Source: Burkholderiales bacterium
GTDB taxonomy: Bacteria > Pseudomonadota > Gammaproteobacteria > Burkholderiales > Burkholderiaceae_C
Length of the DNA stretch: 64,000 nt
Assembly: GCA_019509985.1 (NCBI GenBank)
Contig: JAEKLF010000033.1
Span: 1-64,000, forward strand
Direction: 5' to 3'
In this document: positions 57,309 through 64,000 of the stretch, one piece after another
Layout of the letters: each line of letters starts with the position of its first letter
How positions within the stretch are numbered: the stretch's first letter is position 1
The notes under the pieces: generated by a model
Told to the model about the DNA's origin: nothing
The model's input: the letters and a program-made list of their open reading frames with translations, nothing else
The model's database searches: none
Made by a program: the position numbers and the translations under genes

Positions 57309-58082
57309 ATGAGTCGACTGAAATCCTTGTTCAAAGAGCTCCAAGAGAAATTCCCTGACGATTTATTTCTGACGAACCATGATCGCAAACTCAGAGAAAG
57401 CCGCCCTCTTCTTCGCTGGCAACGCTCATATGAGCGGGCGCTCGATGTGCTGGATGAGAGAGCTTGGAACGTTGTTCGGCAAAAGGCGATGCAGCAATTC
57501 CCACAACGGACGAGTGACCGAGGCAAACAACAATTCTTCGAAATTTTGAACGAAGCGTTTGCCTATCGGTTCTTGCTGCGCAGCGGCTTCGAAGATATTT
57601 CATTTGTCGAAGAGGAAGACCCGCGCGCCCGAAGGAAAAAGGGACAACAAGCTGAGCATCCAGATCTTCAGTTTTTCCGGAATACCTCGCAAATCCACTG
57701 CGAAGTCAAAACCATTAATCGCTCCAACGACCAGTTAAAACGTGATCGCTCGATTGGAGTTGTGTACGACTCCTCAGTTTTCGAACTTGGGTCACCATTT
57801 TTTGAAAAACTGGGAAAGACCGTGTCCAAGGCGACGCAGCAGCTGGCGCAATTTGGAACACGGGGAATCGTCTATCTAATTATTCATCCAGACGACTGGA
57901 CGCTCGACAATATCGAAGAGGACAAACGGCAGATCAAGACCTTCTTGAAGGCTAAATTCCCAAGTACCGACATCGTTGCCAAGTTCGGCGTATACGGTCG
58001 CCGTCATCTGCGAATCTCCAGGACAGTGCCTGCTATTACCCACCCCGCGCCGTACTCGGCACATGCCCGATCACCTGTTTGA
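57309..58082 (+). CDS. A+T-rich acquired gene with a PD-(D/E)XK nuclease-like pattern
   Basis: A 257-residue protein with no named family that I recognise. By eye the gene is close to half G+C, while its neighbours are near two thirds, which signals recent transfer. The order NEAFAYRFLLRSGFEDI (Glu82), HPDLQFF (Asp119) and HCEVKTIN (Glu132, Lys134) fits the PD-(D/E)XK nuclease core. The N-terminal 70 residues are helical and charged. The last 20 residues (from about 58020) are read from the opposite strand of a decayed AraC gene, so the natural C-terminus was probably lost or replaced. A role in DNA cleavage or defence is inferred. Confidence 0.6.
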   Translation: MSRLKSLFKELQEKFPDDLFLTNHDRKLRESRPLLRWQRSYERALDVLDERAWNVVRQKAMQQFPQRTSDRGKQQFFEILNEAFAYRFLLRSGFEDISFVEEEDPRARRKKGQQAEHPDLQFFRNTSQIHCEVKTINRSNDQLKRDRSIGVVYDSSVFELGSPFFEKLGKTVSKATQQLAQFGTRGIVYLIIHPDDWTLDNIEEDKRQIKTFLKAKFPSTDIVAKFGVYGRRHLRISRTVPAITHPAPYSAHARSPV

Positions 58083-58233
58083 ACGCCCTGCTGAACGACG
58101 CCTCCGACTCGTAGCCCAGGCACCCGGCCGCCGAGACCACGCGCATGCCGTCCTGGGCGATCCAGCGGCAGGCCTGAACCGTTGCAGCACGCCTGCAAAA
58201 GAGAATTCGCAAAGCCCTGTGGATTCCCGGCAC
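58036..58233 (-). pseudogene. Remnant of an AraC-family regulator (C-terminal helix-turn-helix)
   Basis: The minus-strand segment VSAAGCLGYESEASFSRAFK followed by QVIGHVP is the second helix-turn-helix of an AraC-type activator. The N-terminal half is missing, and the preceding sequence up to about 58400 shows only short matches in changing frames (for example CDRLARQF), as expected after frameshifts. It overlaps the end of the A+T-rich gene. It is a decayed gene, probably interrupted when that segment arrived. Confidence 0.7.
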
Positions 58234-58624
58234 GCCGGAGCGTCGTTCCTCTGACTGGCCCGTCGGCCAGGATTCGGAGAGGCCGCACGAAACTCCTTCT
58301 CACGTCCGCCAGCATCAAGAACCCGAGCATTCACGCCGCGCGGCTCGAACTGCCGGGCAAGCCGATCGCAATTGCCACGCGCTGTGCATCCCCACGGCCG
58401 GCTACGGGCATCCACTCACGACGCCGGCCAGGGCATGGAATTTCGTTGCCGGGCGGGAGTCGCGCACGCCGACGGCCGAGCTTGTTGAAAATCCCTGGGG
58501 TGTGTTGGAACGCGAGGAGCGTGGCGATGGCGCCGCAGGTCGGCGAGGTCCTCATCGAAACGAAGCCACCCATCACCGGCGAAGGTTCCGCGTCGGCCGT
58601 TCCGGCCCGGGCGCTGAACCGGCC
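58234..58624. other. Non-coding degenerate stretch
   Basis: About 390 bp between the AraC remnant and the fatty-acid hydroxylase gene. Open frames exist on both strands but none has recognisable motifs or a consistent start. I read it as further decay of the AraC gene and flanking sequence. I see no RNA gene or terminator with a T-run in it. Confidence 0.5.
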
Positions 58625-59533
58625 TCAACCTTGCGTCGGCAGCCGCCGTGGCCTCAGGGGCAGCAGAAGCACCTTGCCGATCGCCGTGCTGGGCGGGTAT
58701 TGAGCTGGGTCAATGACTCCAAGCGCGTCCGGCAGGCGCTTCGCGTCGTAGCGGAAGGTGCCGAACACCAGATCCCAGAACGGCGTCAGCACGCCGAAGT
58801 TCTGGGCCTCGTTCAGGTTGGCGCTGTGGTGGAAGCGGTGGAGTTCCGCGCCGACAAGCAGATAGTTCAAGGGCCCGGCCTTGATGTCCACGTTGAAGTG
58901 CGACACCAGGCCCTGCAAGCCCATCAGCGCGTTGAACAGGAAGAGCGTCTCGGGGCGCGCGCCGAGCGTGACCAGCGGCAGCTGCACGATGGCCAGCGAC
59001 ACGATGAAGTTCAAGGGATGGCCCACGGGGTGCATCAGCAGATAGACCTTGTCCGGCAGATGGTGGGCCACATGCACCTTCCACAGCCAGGCGCCGACGG
59101 GACCCCGGGCCTCGTGGCTGAGGCGATGGAACCAGTACTGGAAGAACTCGAACACCAGCAGCACGGCGAGGAATTCGACGACGACCGGCATGCCCGTGAC
59201 CAGCCCGGTGTTGAAGCGGCTCATGTCCAGCGCCAGCCAGCCCAGGCCGAACTTCAATGCGGCCGCAATGCCGCCGTTGACGGCGATGTACTTCAGATCG
59301 CGCCAGAAGCTCGCGCGCGTCATCCGCCATTGCGGCCGGGCCGGATGCAGGAACTCGACGGCCAGCAGCAAGACGAAGCGGGCACCTGCCATCCACGCGA
59401 ACACGGTGGCGAGGTTCCAGCCCTGCACCAGCGACGCCGCGAAGAGCAGCAGCGTCGCGGCGAGCAGCATGGGGTAGAAGGCATAGCTTGCGAAGGCGTC
59501 GAAGAACCCTCGTGAGCGGGAATGGGCCTGCAT
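58625..59533 (-). CDS. Sterol desaturase/fatty acid hydroxylase family protein
   Basis: A 302-residue membrane di-iron enzyme with about five helices. The histidine clusters of the superfamily are present in order: HRLSHE, HVAHH, and later HRFHHS. They bind the two irons in the cytosolic face domain. Substrates range from fatty acids to sterols and carotenoids and cannot be read here. It is divergent from a TetR regulator, which probably controls it. The ATG at 59533 precedes a normal polar N-terminus. Confidence 0.9.
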   Translation of the reverse strand: MQAHSRSRGFFDAFASYAFYPMLLAATLLLFAASLVQGWNLATVFAWMAGARFVLLLAVEFLHPARPQWRMTRASFWRDLKYIAVNGGIAAALKFGLGWLALDMSRFNTGLVTGMPVVVEFLAVLLVFEFFQYWFHRLSHEARGPVGAWLWKVHVAHHLPDKVYLLMHPVGHPLNFIVSLAIVQLPLVTLGARPETLFLFNALMGLQGLVSHFNVDIKAGPLNYLLVGAELHRFHHSANLNEAQNFGVLTPFWDLVFGTFRYDAKRLPDALGVIDPAQYPPSTAIGKVLLLPLRPRRLPTQG

Positions 59534-59676
59534 AGAATCTCCACGATCATGGACAGCGTGTCCGGAAACGGATGGGTGCCCCGCCATGCTGGCGACGCGG
59601 GCGCTGCCGGCCAAGCACAGCGTGCCGCCGCTCGTCCGCTAGCAGACACAACCCTCACCCGTGTTCAGGAGAGCCC

Positions 59677-60243
59677 GTGGTCCGTCCCGGCATTGACCGC
59701 CGCATCGAACGCACGCGCGACGCGCTTCGGACGGCGCTGCTGGAGCTGATGCTGGAACGCGGCTGGGACGGCATCGACGTGCAAGCGCTGTGCGCCCGGG
59801 CCAATGTCGGCCGCTCAACCTTCTACCAGCACTTCCCCAACAAGGAGGAGTTGCTCAAGGCCAGCTTCGCGGGACTCAAAGGCGCCGTGTCCGCCCAGGC
59901 TTCAGGCGAGGGCTCGGTGCCCGGGCCGCTGGGCTTTGTGCCGGCCCTGGTTGCCCATGTGCACGAGATGCAGGAGCTGTTCCGGGCCATGCTGGTTCGG
60001 CGCTCGGGCCACTATGTGCAGGATCGCTTCCGTGAGCTGCTGATCGAGATGATCCTGGCCGACGCGCCGGGCGCGAAGCGGTCCTGGCAGGCGACGGCGC
60101 GAGCGCATTACCTCGCCGGCGCGCTGTTCGAGTTGCTCGTCTGGTGGCTGGGCAGCAACCGGCCGCACAAGCCGGGCGAAATCGAGTCGCTCTTTCGGCA
60201 CTGGAGCACGGCCGTCCTCGACGCGCCCATGTTGCTGAAATAG
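59677..60243 (+). CDS. TetR/AcrR-family transcriptional regulator
   Basis: A 188-residue repressor-type protein. The helix-turn-helix is IDVQALCARANVGRSTFYQH followed by FPNKEELL. GTG at 59677 is preceded by AGGAG at 5-nt spacing and gives a standard TetR length; upstream in-frame ATGs add a Cys/Arg-rich stretch foreign to the family. It lies divergently 143 bp from the fatty acid hydroxylase gene. Confidence 0.85.
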   Translation: MVRPGIDRRIERTRDALRTALLELMLERGWDGIDVQALCARANVGRSTFYQHFPNKEELLKASFAGLKGAVSAQASGEGSVPGPLGFVPALVAHVHEMQELFRAMLVRRSGHYVQDRFRELLIEMILADAPGAKRSWQATARAHYLAGALFELLVWWLGSNRPHKPGEIESLFRHWSTAVLDAPMLLK

Positions 60244-60268
60244 CGCGTCCGCTGGACAAAGGTGCTCG

Positions 60269-60892
60269 TCAGCGTGCTGCCCCGCTGACGATGAAGTCGT
60301 CGAAGGCGGTCACGCTGTCCGCCTTGGTCCAGACGCCCACGGCGCCCGCGCCGTCGATGTGGCTGTCCTCGACGTCGATGTAGCGCTTGCCGTCCAGCGA
60401 CACCTGGATGCGCCGGCCCGCGAACTCGACGCGCAGCCGGTGCCAGGCCTTGGCTGCGACGGGAGCGTCGACGTACTTCAGCGTGTGCCGCGTCCCGCCC
60501 TCGGTGTAGTACAGCGAGACGTTGTTCTCCAGCGCGTTGGCTCGCGCCACGTAGTAACGATGGCCGTCCTTCCAGCGCCACACCACGCCGCCGGCCTGGT
60601 CCTCCCGGCCATCCAGGGACTTGAAGCTGACCTCGACGAAGCCGTCGGCGACCGAGCTGCCAGCCTTCACGCACCACGGGAAGTCGCCGCGGCCGCGCTG
60701 GACCAGGACATGGGACTTGCTGGGCGCGTCGGGAGCCGCCTCCACCTGCCAGCGTGGTTGGCCACCGCCGGTCACGCCGCAAGTCCAACCCGATGGCGCT
60801 CCGCCCGGCCGGTCGGCATCGAAACCCTGGCTCTGGGCGACTGCGGACCCAAGCGTCAGCGCGGTCAGGCTCAGCGCGATGAACTGCTTCAT
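60269..60892 (-). CDS. Exported DUF1080/concanavalin-like protein
   Basis: A 207-residue protein with a signal peptide (1-19, LGSAVAQS). The rest has the beta-sandwich pattern of 3-keto-disaccharide hydrolase-like (DUF1080) and LamG-like proteins: FVEVSFKSLDGREDQAGGVV, HRYYVARANALENNVSLYY, WHRLRVEFAGRRIQVSLDGK and FDDFIVSG. It may bind or act on carbohydrate; catalytic residues are not certain. It lies just downstream of the Cj0069-like gene on the same strand (16 bp). Confidence 0.78.
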   Translation of the reverse strand: MKQFIALSLTALTLGSAVAQSQGFDADRPGGAPSGWTCGVTGGGQPRWQVEAAPDAPSKSHVLVQRGRGDFPWCVKAGSSVADGFVEVSFKSLDGREDQAGGVVWRWKDGHRYYVARANALENNVSLYYTEGGTRHTLKYVDAPVAAKAWHRLRVEFAGRRIQVSLDGKRYIDVEDSHIDGAGAVGVWTKADSVTAFDDFIVSGAAR

Positions 60893-60908
60893 GGTGACTC
60901 CTCTGCGG

Positions 60909-61961
60909 TCAGGGGTTCGCGGCGCGGTTCGACGCGAGACGCGCCTTCACGGCCGCCACCAGCGGCTCGATCACGGACGGCGGGAACGGTGACACGCTGC
61001 TGACGTTGATCTCGCAAAGCACGTAGCGATCCGGCTCGGCGGCGGTGGGCTCGCCGAACATGAAGTCGCAGTCCCAGAGCATCGGCAACTGCTCCGGCGT
61101 CAAGCCAACGCGTTGGCGCAGCTGCTCGATCCACTGAGTCTCCAACAGGGACTTCAGCGCTTGGAACTGAGGTAGATCGGCCGGGTGGTAGAGCCTCGGG
61201 CTCGTAGGCGGCGCGGGCTCGCCTGCTGTGGCGGGGTACAGCGCGTTGACCGCCTGGTGCCCGAAACCCGCCACGCGGTCCTCGACGAGGTAGGCGCGCA
61301 CCATGCCGTCGACCAGGCGCGGCTGCCAGGCCTGGTCGACCATGTGTCCGCCGCTGACTGCCTCGAAGTAAGGCGCCAGCCGCTGCAGCAAGGCTGGCAG
61401 GTCGAGCTGCTCTTCCTCGCAGCCTCGCTGGGCGTGGCGAACCTTCAGCAGCGCAGAGCCCGCAACCTGCTCGACGCGCCAGACGCCGTTGCCGCTTTGG
61501 CCGCGGTGCTGCTTCAACACGCGTGGGCCGTGCTGCAGCCGCAGCGGCAGCTCCTCGGCGAGCTGCGCCAGGCTGTCGACGCGGATGGCATCACTGCCGA
61601 ACGGCAGGTCGCGCACGTCGACCAGCACGTCCTTGGTGCCGAGCTTGAGGATGGTGTCCGGATGGGCACTGACGAAGACGCCGGCCCGGGCCACCTCGCG
61701 CAGCAGCGCATCGAGCCGGTCGCGCCGGCGGCCGGACTCGACCGGGTTGCACCAGACCAGCACGCCGTCCACGCGGCGCAGCTGTGCGTCCACTTCGTCG
61801 GCAAAGTCGTCGTGATAGATCGCCGGCTCGGCCGCCACGCCCGCCGCCGCAAAGGCATCGAACAAGGCGGCGAAGCGGCCTTCAGCCGGGTCGCTGCGGT
61901 CGCGGGCCGCGCGGTCGCTGGGATAGAGCAAGGCCACGGATGGTGAGCGTTCGGCAGCCAT
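60909..61961 (-). CDS. Cj0069-family protein (ATP-grasp-like)
   Basis: A 350-residue cytosolic protein. The start SVALLYPSDRAARDRSDPAE and the segments LVWCNPVESGRRRD, VFVSAHPDTILKLGTKDVL, VLKQHRGQSGNGVWRVE and LCEINVSSVSPFPPS match the Cj0069 family and an ATP-grasp-like layout (a Lys in the nucleotide region, a late Glu-Ile-Asn metal site). The reaction is unknown; ligation of a carboxylate to an amine or thiol would fit the fold. It sits 23 bp downstream of chrA. Confidence 0.8.
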   Translation of the reverse strand: MAAERSPSVALLYPSDRAARDRSDPAEGRFAALFDAFAAAGVAAEPAIYHDDFADEVDAQLRRVDGVLVWCNPVESGRRRDRLDALLREVARAGVFVSAHPDTILKLGTKDVLVDVRDLPFGSDAIRVDSLAQLAEELPLRLQHGPRVLKQHRGQSGNGVWRVEQVAGSALLKVRHAQRGCEEEQLDLPALLQRLAPYFEAVSGGHMVDQAWQPRLVDGMVRAYLVEDRVAGFGHQAVNALYPATAGEPAPPTSPRLYHPADLPQFQALKSLLETQWIEQLRQRVGLTPEQLPMLWDCDFMFGEPTAAEPDRYVLCEINVSSVSPFPPSVIEPLVAAVKARLASNRAANP

Positions 61962-61984
61962 GGGCCTCTCCTTGCATCCTGCGA

Positions 61985-63157
61985 TCAGGCGTGATGCACC
62001 AGTGGATAAAGCACGAGACCGGCGACCGCGGCGACGGCCACGATGACAGGCTCGGGCAGCTTCTTGAAGCGCCACAGCACGGCCACCGTGACCAGCGCCA
62101 GGCCAGCCGTCACCCAGTCGGTGATCGAGCGCTGGCCGATGACCATGACCGCCCCCGTGATCGCGCCGATGGCCGCCGCCGTCACGCCGTCGACGAAGGC
62201 GACGATGCCGGGCTTCTTGCCATGTTTCTTGAAATACGGCGCCGGCAGGATGGTGAACAGGTAGCAGGGCACGAAGGTGCCCAGGGCCGCCACGACCGCG
62301 CCCCAGAAGCCGGCCACCAGATAGCCGATGAAGCCCGTGGTGATGACCACCGGCCCGGGCGTGATCATGGCCACCGCGACGGCATCGACGAACTGCCGGT
62401 CGTTGAGCCAGTGGTGCTCCTGGACCACGCCGCCGTACAGGAAGGGCACGATGGCCAGGCCGCTGCCGAAGACGAAGCTGCCCGCGTAGGCGAAGAAGGC
62501 GCCGATCTCGACCAGGCGCGGCCAGTCCACGGCCGCGACTGCCGCGGCGCCGGCCACCGGCACCGCCAGGGCCACGCCGTTGATCCGGCCGCTCAGCTTC
62601 GGGCGCGCGCGCACCAGCCACACCAGCACCCCGGCGCCCAGGAAGAGCCAGATCATTTCGGACTTGGTGATGACGGTGACGGCCGCGCTGGCCGCGAAGA
62701 TGGCCCAGAGCAGCTTGTCGCGGCCGATGTTCTTGGTGGTCAGCTTGTAGGCACTCATCGCGATGATGCCGATGACCGCGGCGCCAACGCCGTAGAAGAC
62801 CGCCTGCATCCAAGCAATGCCGCCGAAGGCGACGTAGACCGCCCCGATGGCCACCACCATCAGGAAGGAGGGGATGACAAAGGCCAGCCCCACCAGCGTT
62901 GCGCCCCGCACCCTGAAATGCACATAGCCAAGGTAGATGGCCAGTTGCGCCGCCAGGGGGCCGGGCATCAGCTGCGCCAGGGCCATGCCCTCCTTGTAGT
63001 CGGCCTCGGAGATCCACCGGCGCTGTTCGACAAGGTCCCGGTACATGAAGCCCACCAGGGCCACCGGCCCGCCAAAGCCCCAGGTGCCCAGGCCGAGCAT
63101 GTAGCCCACCAGCTGCCACAGCGTGTAGCGCGGGCCGGATGGGTCCTGCTCACTCAT
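61985..63157 (-). CDS. chrA: Chromate transporter ChrA (two-domain)
   Basis: A 390-residue inner-membrane protein of the CHR superfamily, which exports chromate using the membrane potential. The two homologous halves carry the signature FGGPVALVGFM (N-half) and SGLAIVPFLYGGVV (C-half), with MALAQLMPGPLAAQLAIYLGY and VAVAMITPGPVVITTGFIGY in register. About ten helices. Its start overlaps the stop of the superoxide dismutase-rhodanese gene (ATGA), so it is translationally coupled to an oxidative-stress protein. Confidence 0.94.
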   Translation of the reverse strand: MSEQDPSGPRYTLWQLVGYMLGLGTWGFGGPVALVGFMYRDLVEQRRWISEADYKEGMALAQLMPGPLAAQLAIYLGYVHFRVRGATLVGLAFVIPSFLMVVAIGAVYVAFGGIAWMQAVFYGVGAAVIGIIAMSAYKLTTKNIGRDKLLWAIFAASAAVTVITKSEMIWLFLGAGVLVWLVRARPKLSGRINGVALAVPVAGAAAVAAVDWPRLVEIGAFFAYAGSFVFGSGLAIVPFLYGGVVQEHHWLNDRQFVDAVAVAMITPGPVVITTGFIGYLVAGFWGAVVAALGTFVPCYLFTILPAPYFKKHGKKPGIVAFVDGVTAAAIGAITGAVMVIGQRSITDWVTAGLALVTVAVLWRFKKLPEPVIVAVAAVAGLVLYPLVHHA

Positions 63158-63999
63158 GCGCGCGGCTCCTTGGCCTGCAGCGGCTTGCCCGCCGCGGCCC
63201 AGGCGTCGATGCCGCCCGGCAGGAAGCTGGCCTTGACGCCCTGCGCGCGCAGCTTCAGCGCGGTGGCACGCCCCACCTCGTGGCCGTAGATGCAATAGAC
63301 CAGCACCTCGCGGCCGGCCGGCAGTTCGGCCGCCCAGTCCTGCACGCTGGCCGGGTCGCGCCAGCGCGCGCCGGGCAGCAGCGTGGCGGCCTGCTCGTAC
63401 ATGGCGTCGCGCCGCACGTCGACCACCACCCGAGCCGCGAGGTCCAGCCCGGCGAGATCGGCCGCGGCGCCATCGCTGGCCGCGTGCACGGCCTGCTGAT
63501 AGCGCTCGTAGACCTTGCTCCAGTCGATGTGGGCCATGAAGGCGTCGACGTAGGCCCCGGCCGCGGCGCCGTGGTCGAAGTGATAGGCATGCTCGTACAT
63601 GTCCAGCGCCAGGATGGGCACGCCGCCAGCCAGTGCGTGGGTATGGTCGGCCGACCATTGATTGACCAACGTCCCTTCGCGCGGCTGGAAGCTCAGCAGC
63701 ACCCAGCCCGAGCCACCGCCCAGGGCCTTGCCCATGGCCACGAACTCTTCGCGCCAGCGCTCGACGCTGCCAAAGCTGCCGGCCAGCGCCAGGGCCATGG
63801 CCGGCGTCATCGCGGGCGGTTCGGACGCCAGGCTGTCGAAGTACAGCTCGTGCAGCAGCATGGAGTTGGTCGCGATCAGCTCCTCGCGCTTCAGGCCATT
63901 GAGCTCGAACCCCGGCAGGCTGCCGGCACTGGCCTGAGCCAGGGCCGCGCGGATGGCATTGAGGCGCTTGACCGCACCGCCGTAGTTGTTCTGGTGGTG
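63154..63999 (-). CDS. Fe/Mn superoxide dismutase-rhodanese fusion, ChrC-like (N-terminus outside window)
   Basis: 281 C-terminal codons are in the window. Residues 1-145 of this part are an Fe/Mn superoxide dismutase lacking its first segment: NNYGGAVKRLNAIR, the ATNSMLLHELYFDS helix, GSGWVLLSF and the metal ligands in DMYEHAYHFD (Asp and His). Then follows a rhodanese domain with the active Cys in VLVYCIYGHEVGRA and the GGIDAWAAAGKP end. Superoxide dismutases called ChrC accompany chrA in chromate operons; fusion to a sulfurtransferase is less usual. The product would limit superoxide from chromate reduction. Confidence 0.88.
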   Translation of the reverse strand, partial: HHQNNYGGAVKRLNAIRAALAQASAGSLPGFELNGLKREELIATNSMLLHELYFDSLASEPPAMTPAMALALAGSFGSVERWREEFVAMGKALGGGSGWVLLSFQPREGTLVNQWSADHTHALAGGVPILALDMYEHAYHFDHGAAAGAYVDAFMAHIDWSKVYERYQQAVHAASDGAAADLAGLDLAARVVVDVRRDAMYEQAATLLPGARWRDPASVQDWAAELPAGREVLVYCIYGHEVGRATALKLRAQGVKASFLPGGIDAWAAAGKPLQAKEPRA

Positions 64000-64000
64000 G

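Overview
The window is a chromosomal segment of a very G+C-rich betaproteobacterium. RecA-RecX, SucCD, UvrA, RecQ, SSB, MoaC and SlyX are all of Burkholderiales type. A PEP-CTERM protein, a sigma-54-type pilA promoter and a CTGT-N8-ACAG LexA box fit the Roseateles/Mitsuaria/Rubrivivax group (Sphaerotilaceae/Comamonadaceae). This placement is inferred from protein character only. I saw no rRNA, tRNA, CRISPR array, prophage or complete insertion sequence.

Layout. 1-2712: end of rodA, then a leftward two-component system. 2831-7412: LexA-controlled recA-recX, a DUF2889 gene and sucCD. 7420-10775: TerC, then a Ser/Thr kinase, PP2C phosphatase and FHA protein. 10987-18190: an MBL hydrolase, then a pilus block: three dyad repeats, a sigma-54 promoter, pilA, and four membrane or redox genes ending in a PglL/Wzy-type oligosaccharyltransferase, which together look like a pilin O-glycosylation locus. 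18182-22308: moaC, a BepA-like protease, a divergent GST/TetR pair, and a 271-bp nested-palindrome element sitting exactly between two convergent stop codons. 22380-28376: a Fur-box-preceded iron cluster (tonB, catecholate-type receptor, piuC), then a hydroxy-acid oxidase, a PepSY protein and a cytochrome b561. 28587-33486: SWIB protein, response regulator, PEP-CTERM protein and uvrA.

33563-48239 is the most unusual part. It holds tandem S9 peptidases, two short exported or anchored proteins made of repeated TonB-box-like motifs (37685 and 46070), two consecutive class III cyclase-like proteins (the second fused to an AAA/TPR module), and a 1141-residue fusion of a DyP peroxidase with a cytochrome P450. 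RecQ closes the segment.

48269-56520 carries smaller genes: cupin, an alpha/beta-hydrolase-LuxR regulator with Thr in place of the nucleophile Ser, MddA, GNAT, a DTW protein, SlyX, SGNH, and a LytS/LytTR system with a GIN-domain protein. 56679-64000 has ssb, an A+T-rich acquired gene with a PD-(D/E)XK pattern next to a decayed AraC gene, a fatty acid hydroxylase/TetR pair, an exported DUF1080-like protein, a Cj0069-like protein, and a ChrA transporter translationally coupled to a superoxide dismutase-rhodanese fusion that runs off the window edge. A structured repeat of about 117 bp occurs at 26267 and, inverted, at 53790.
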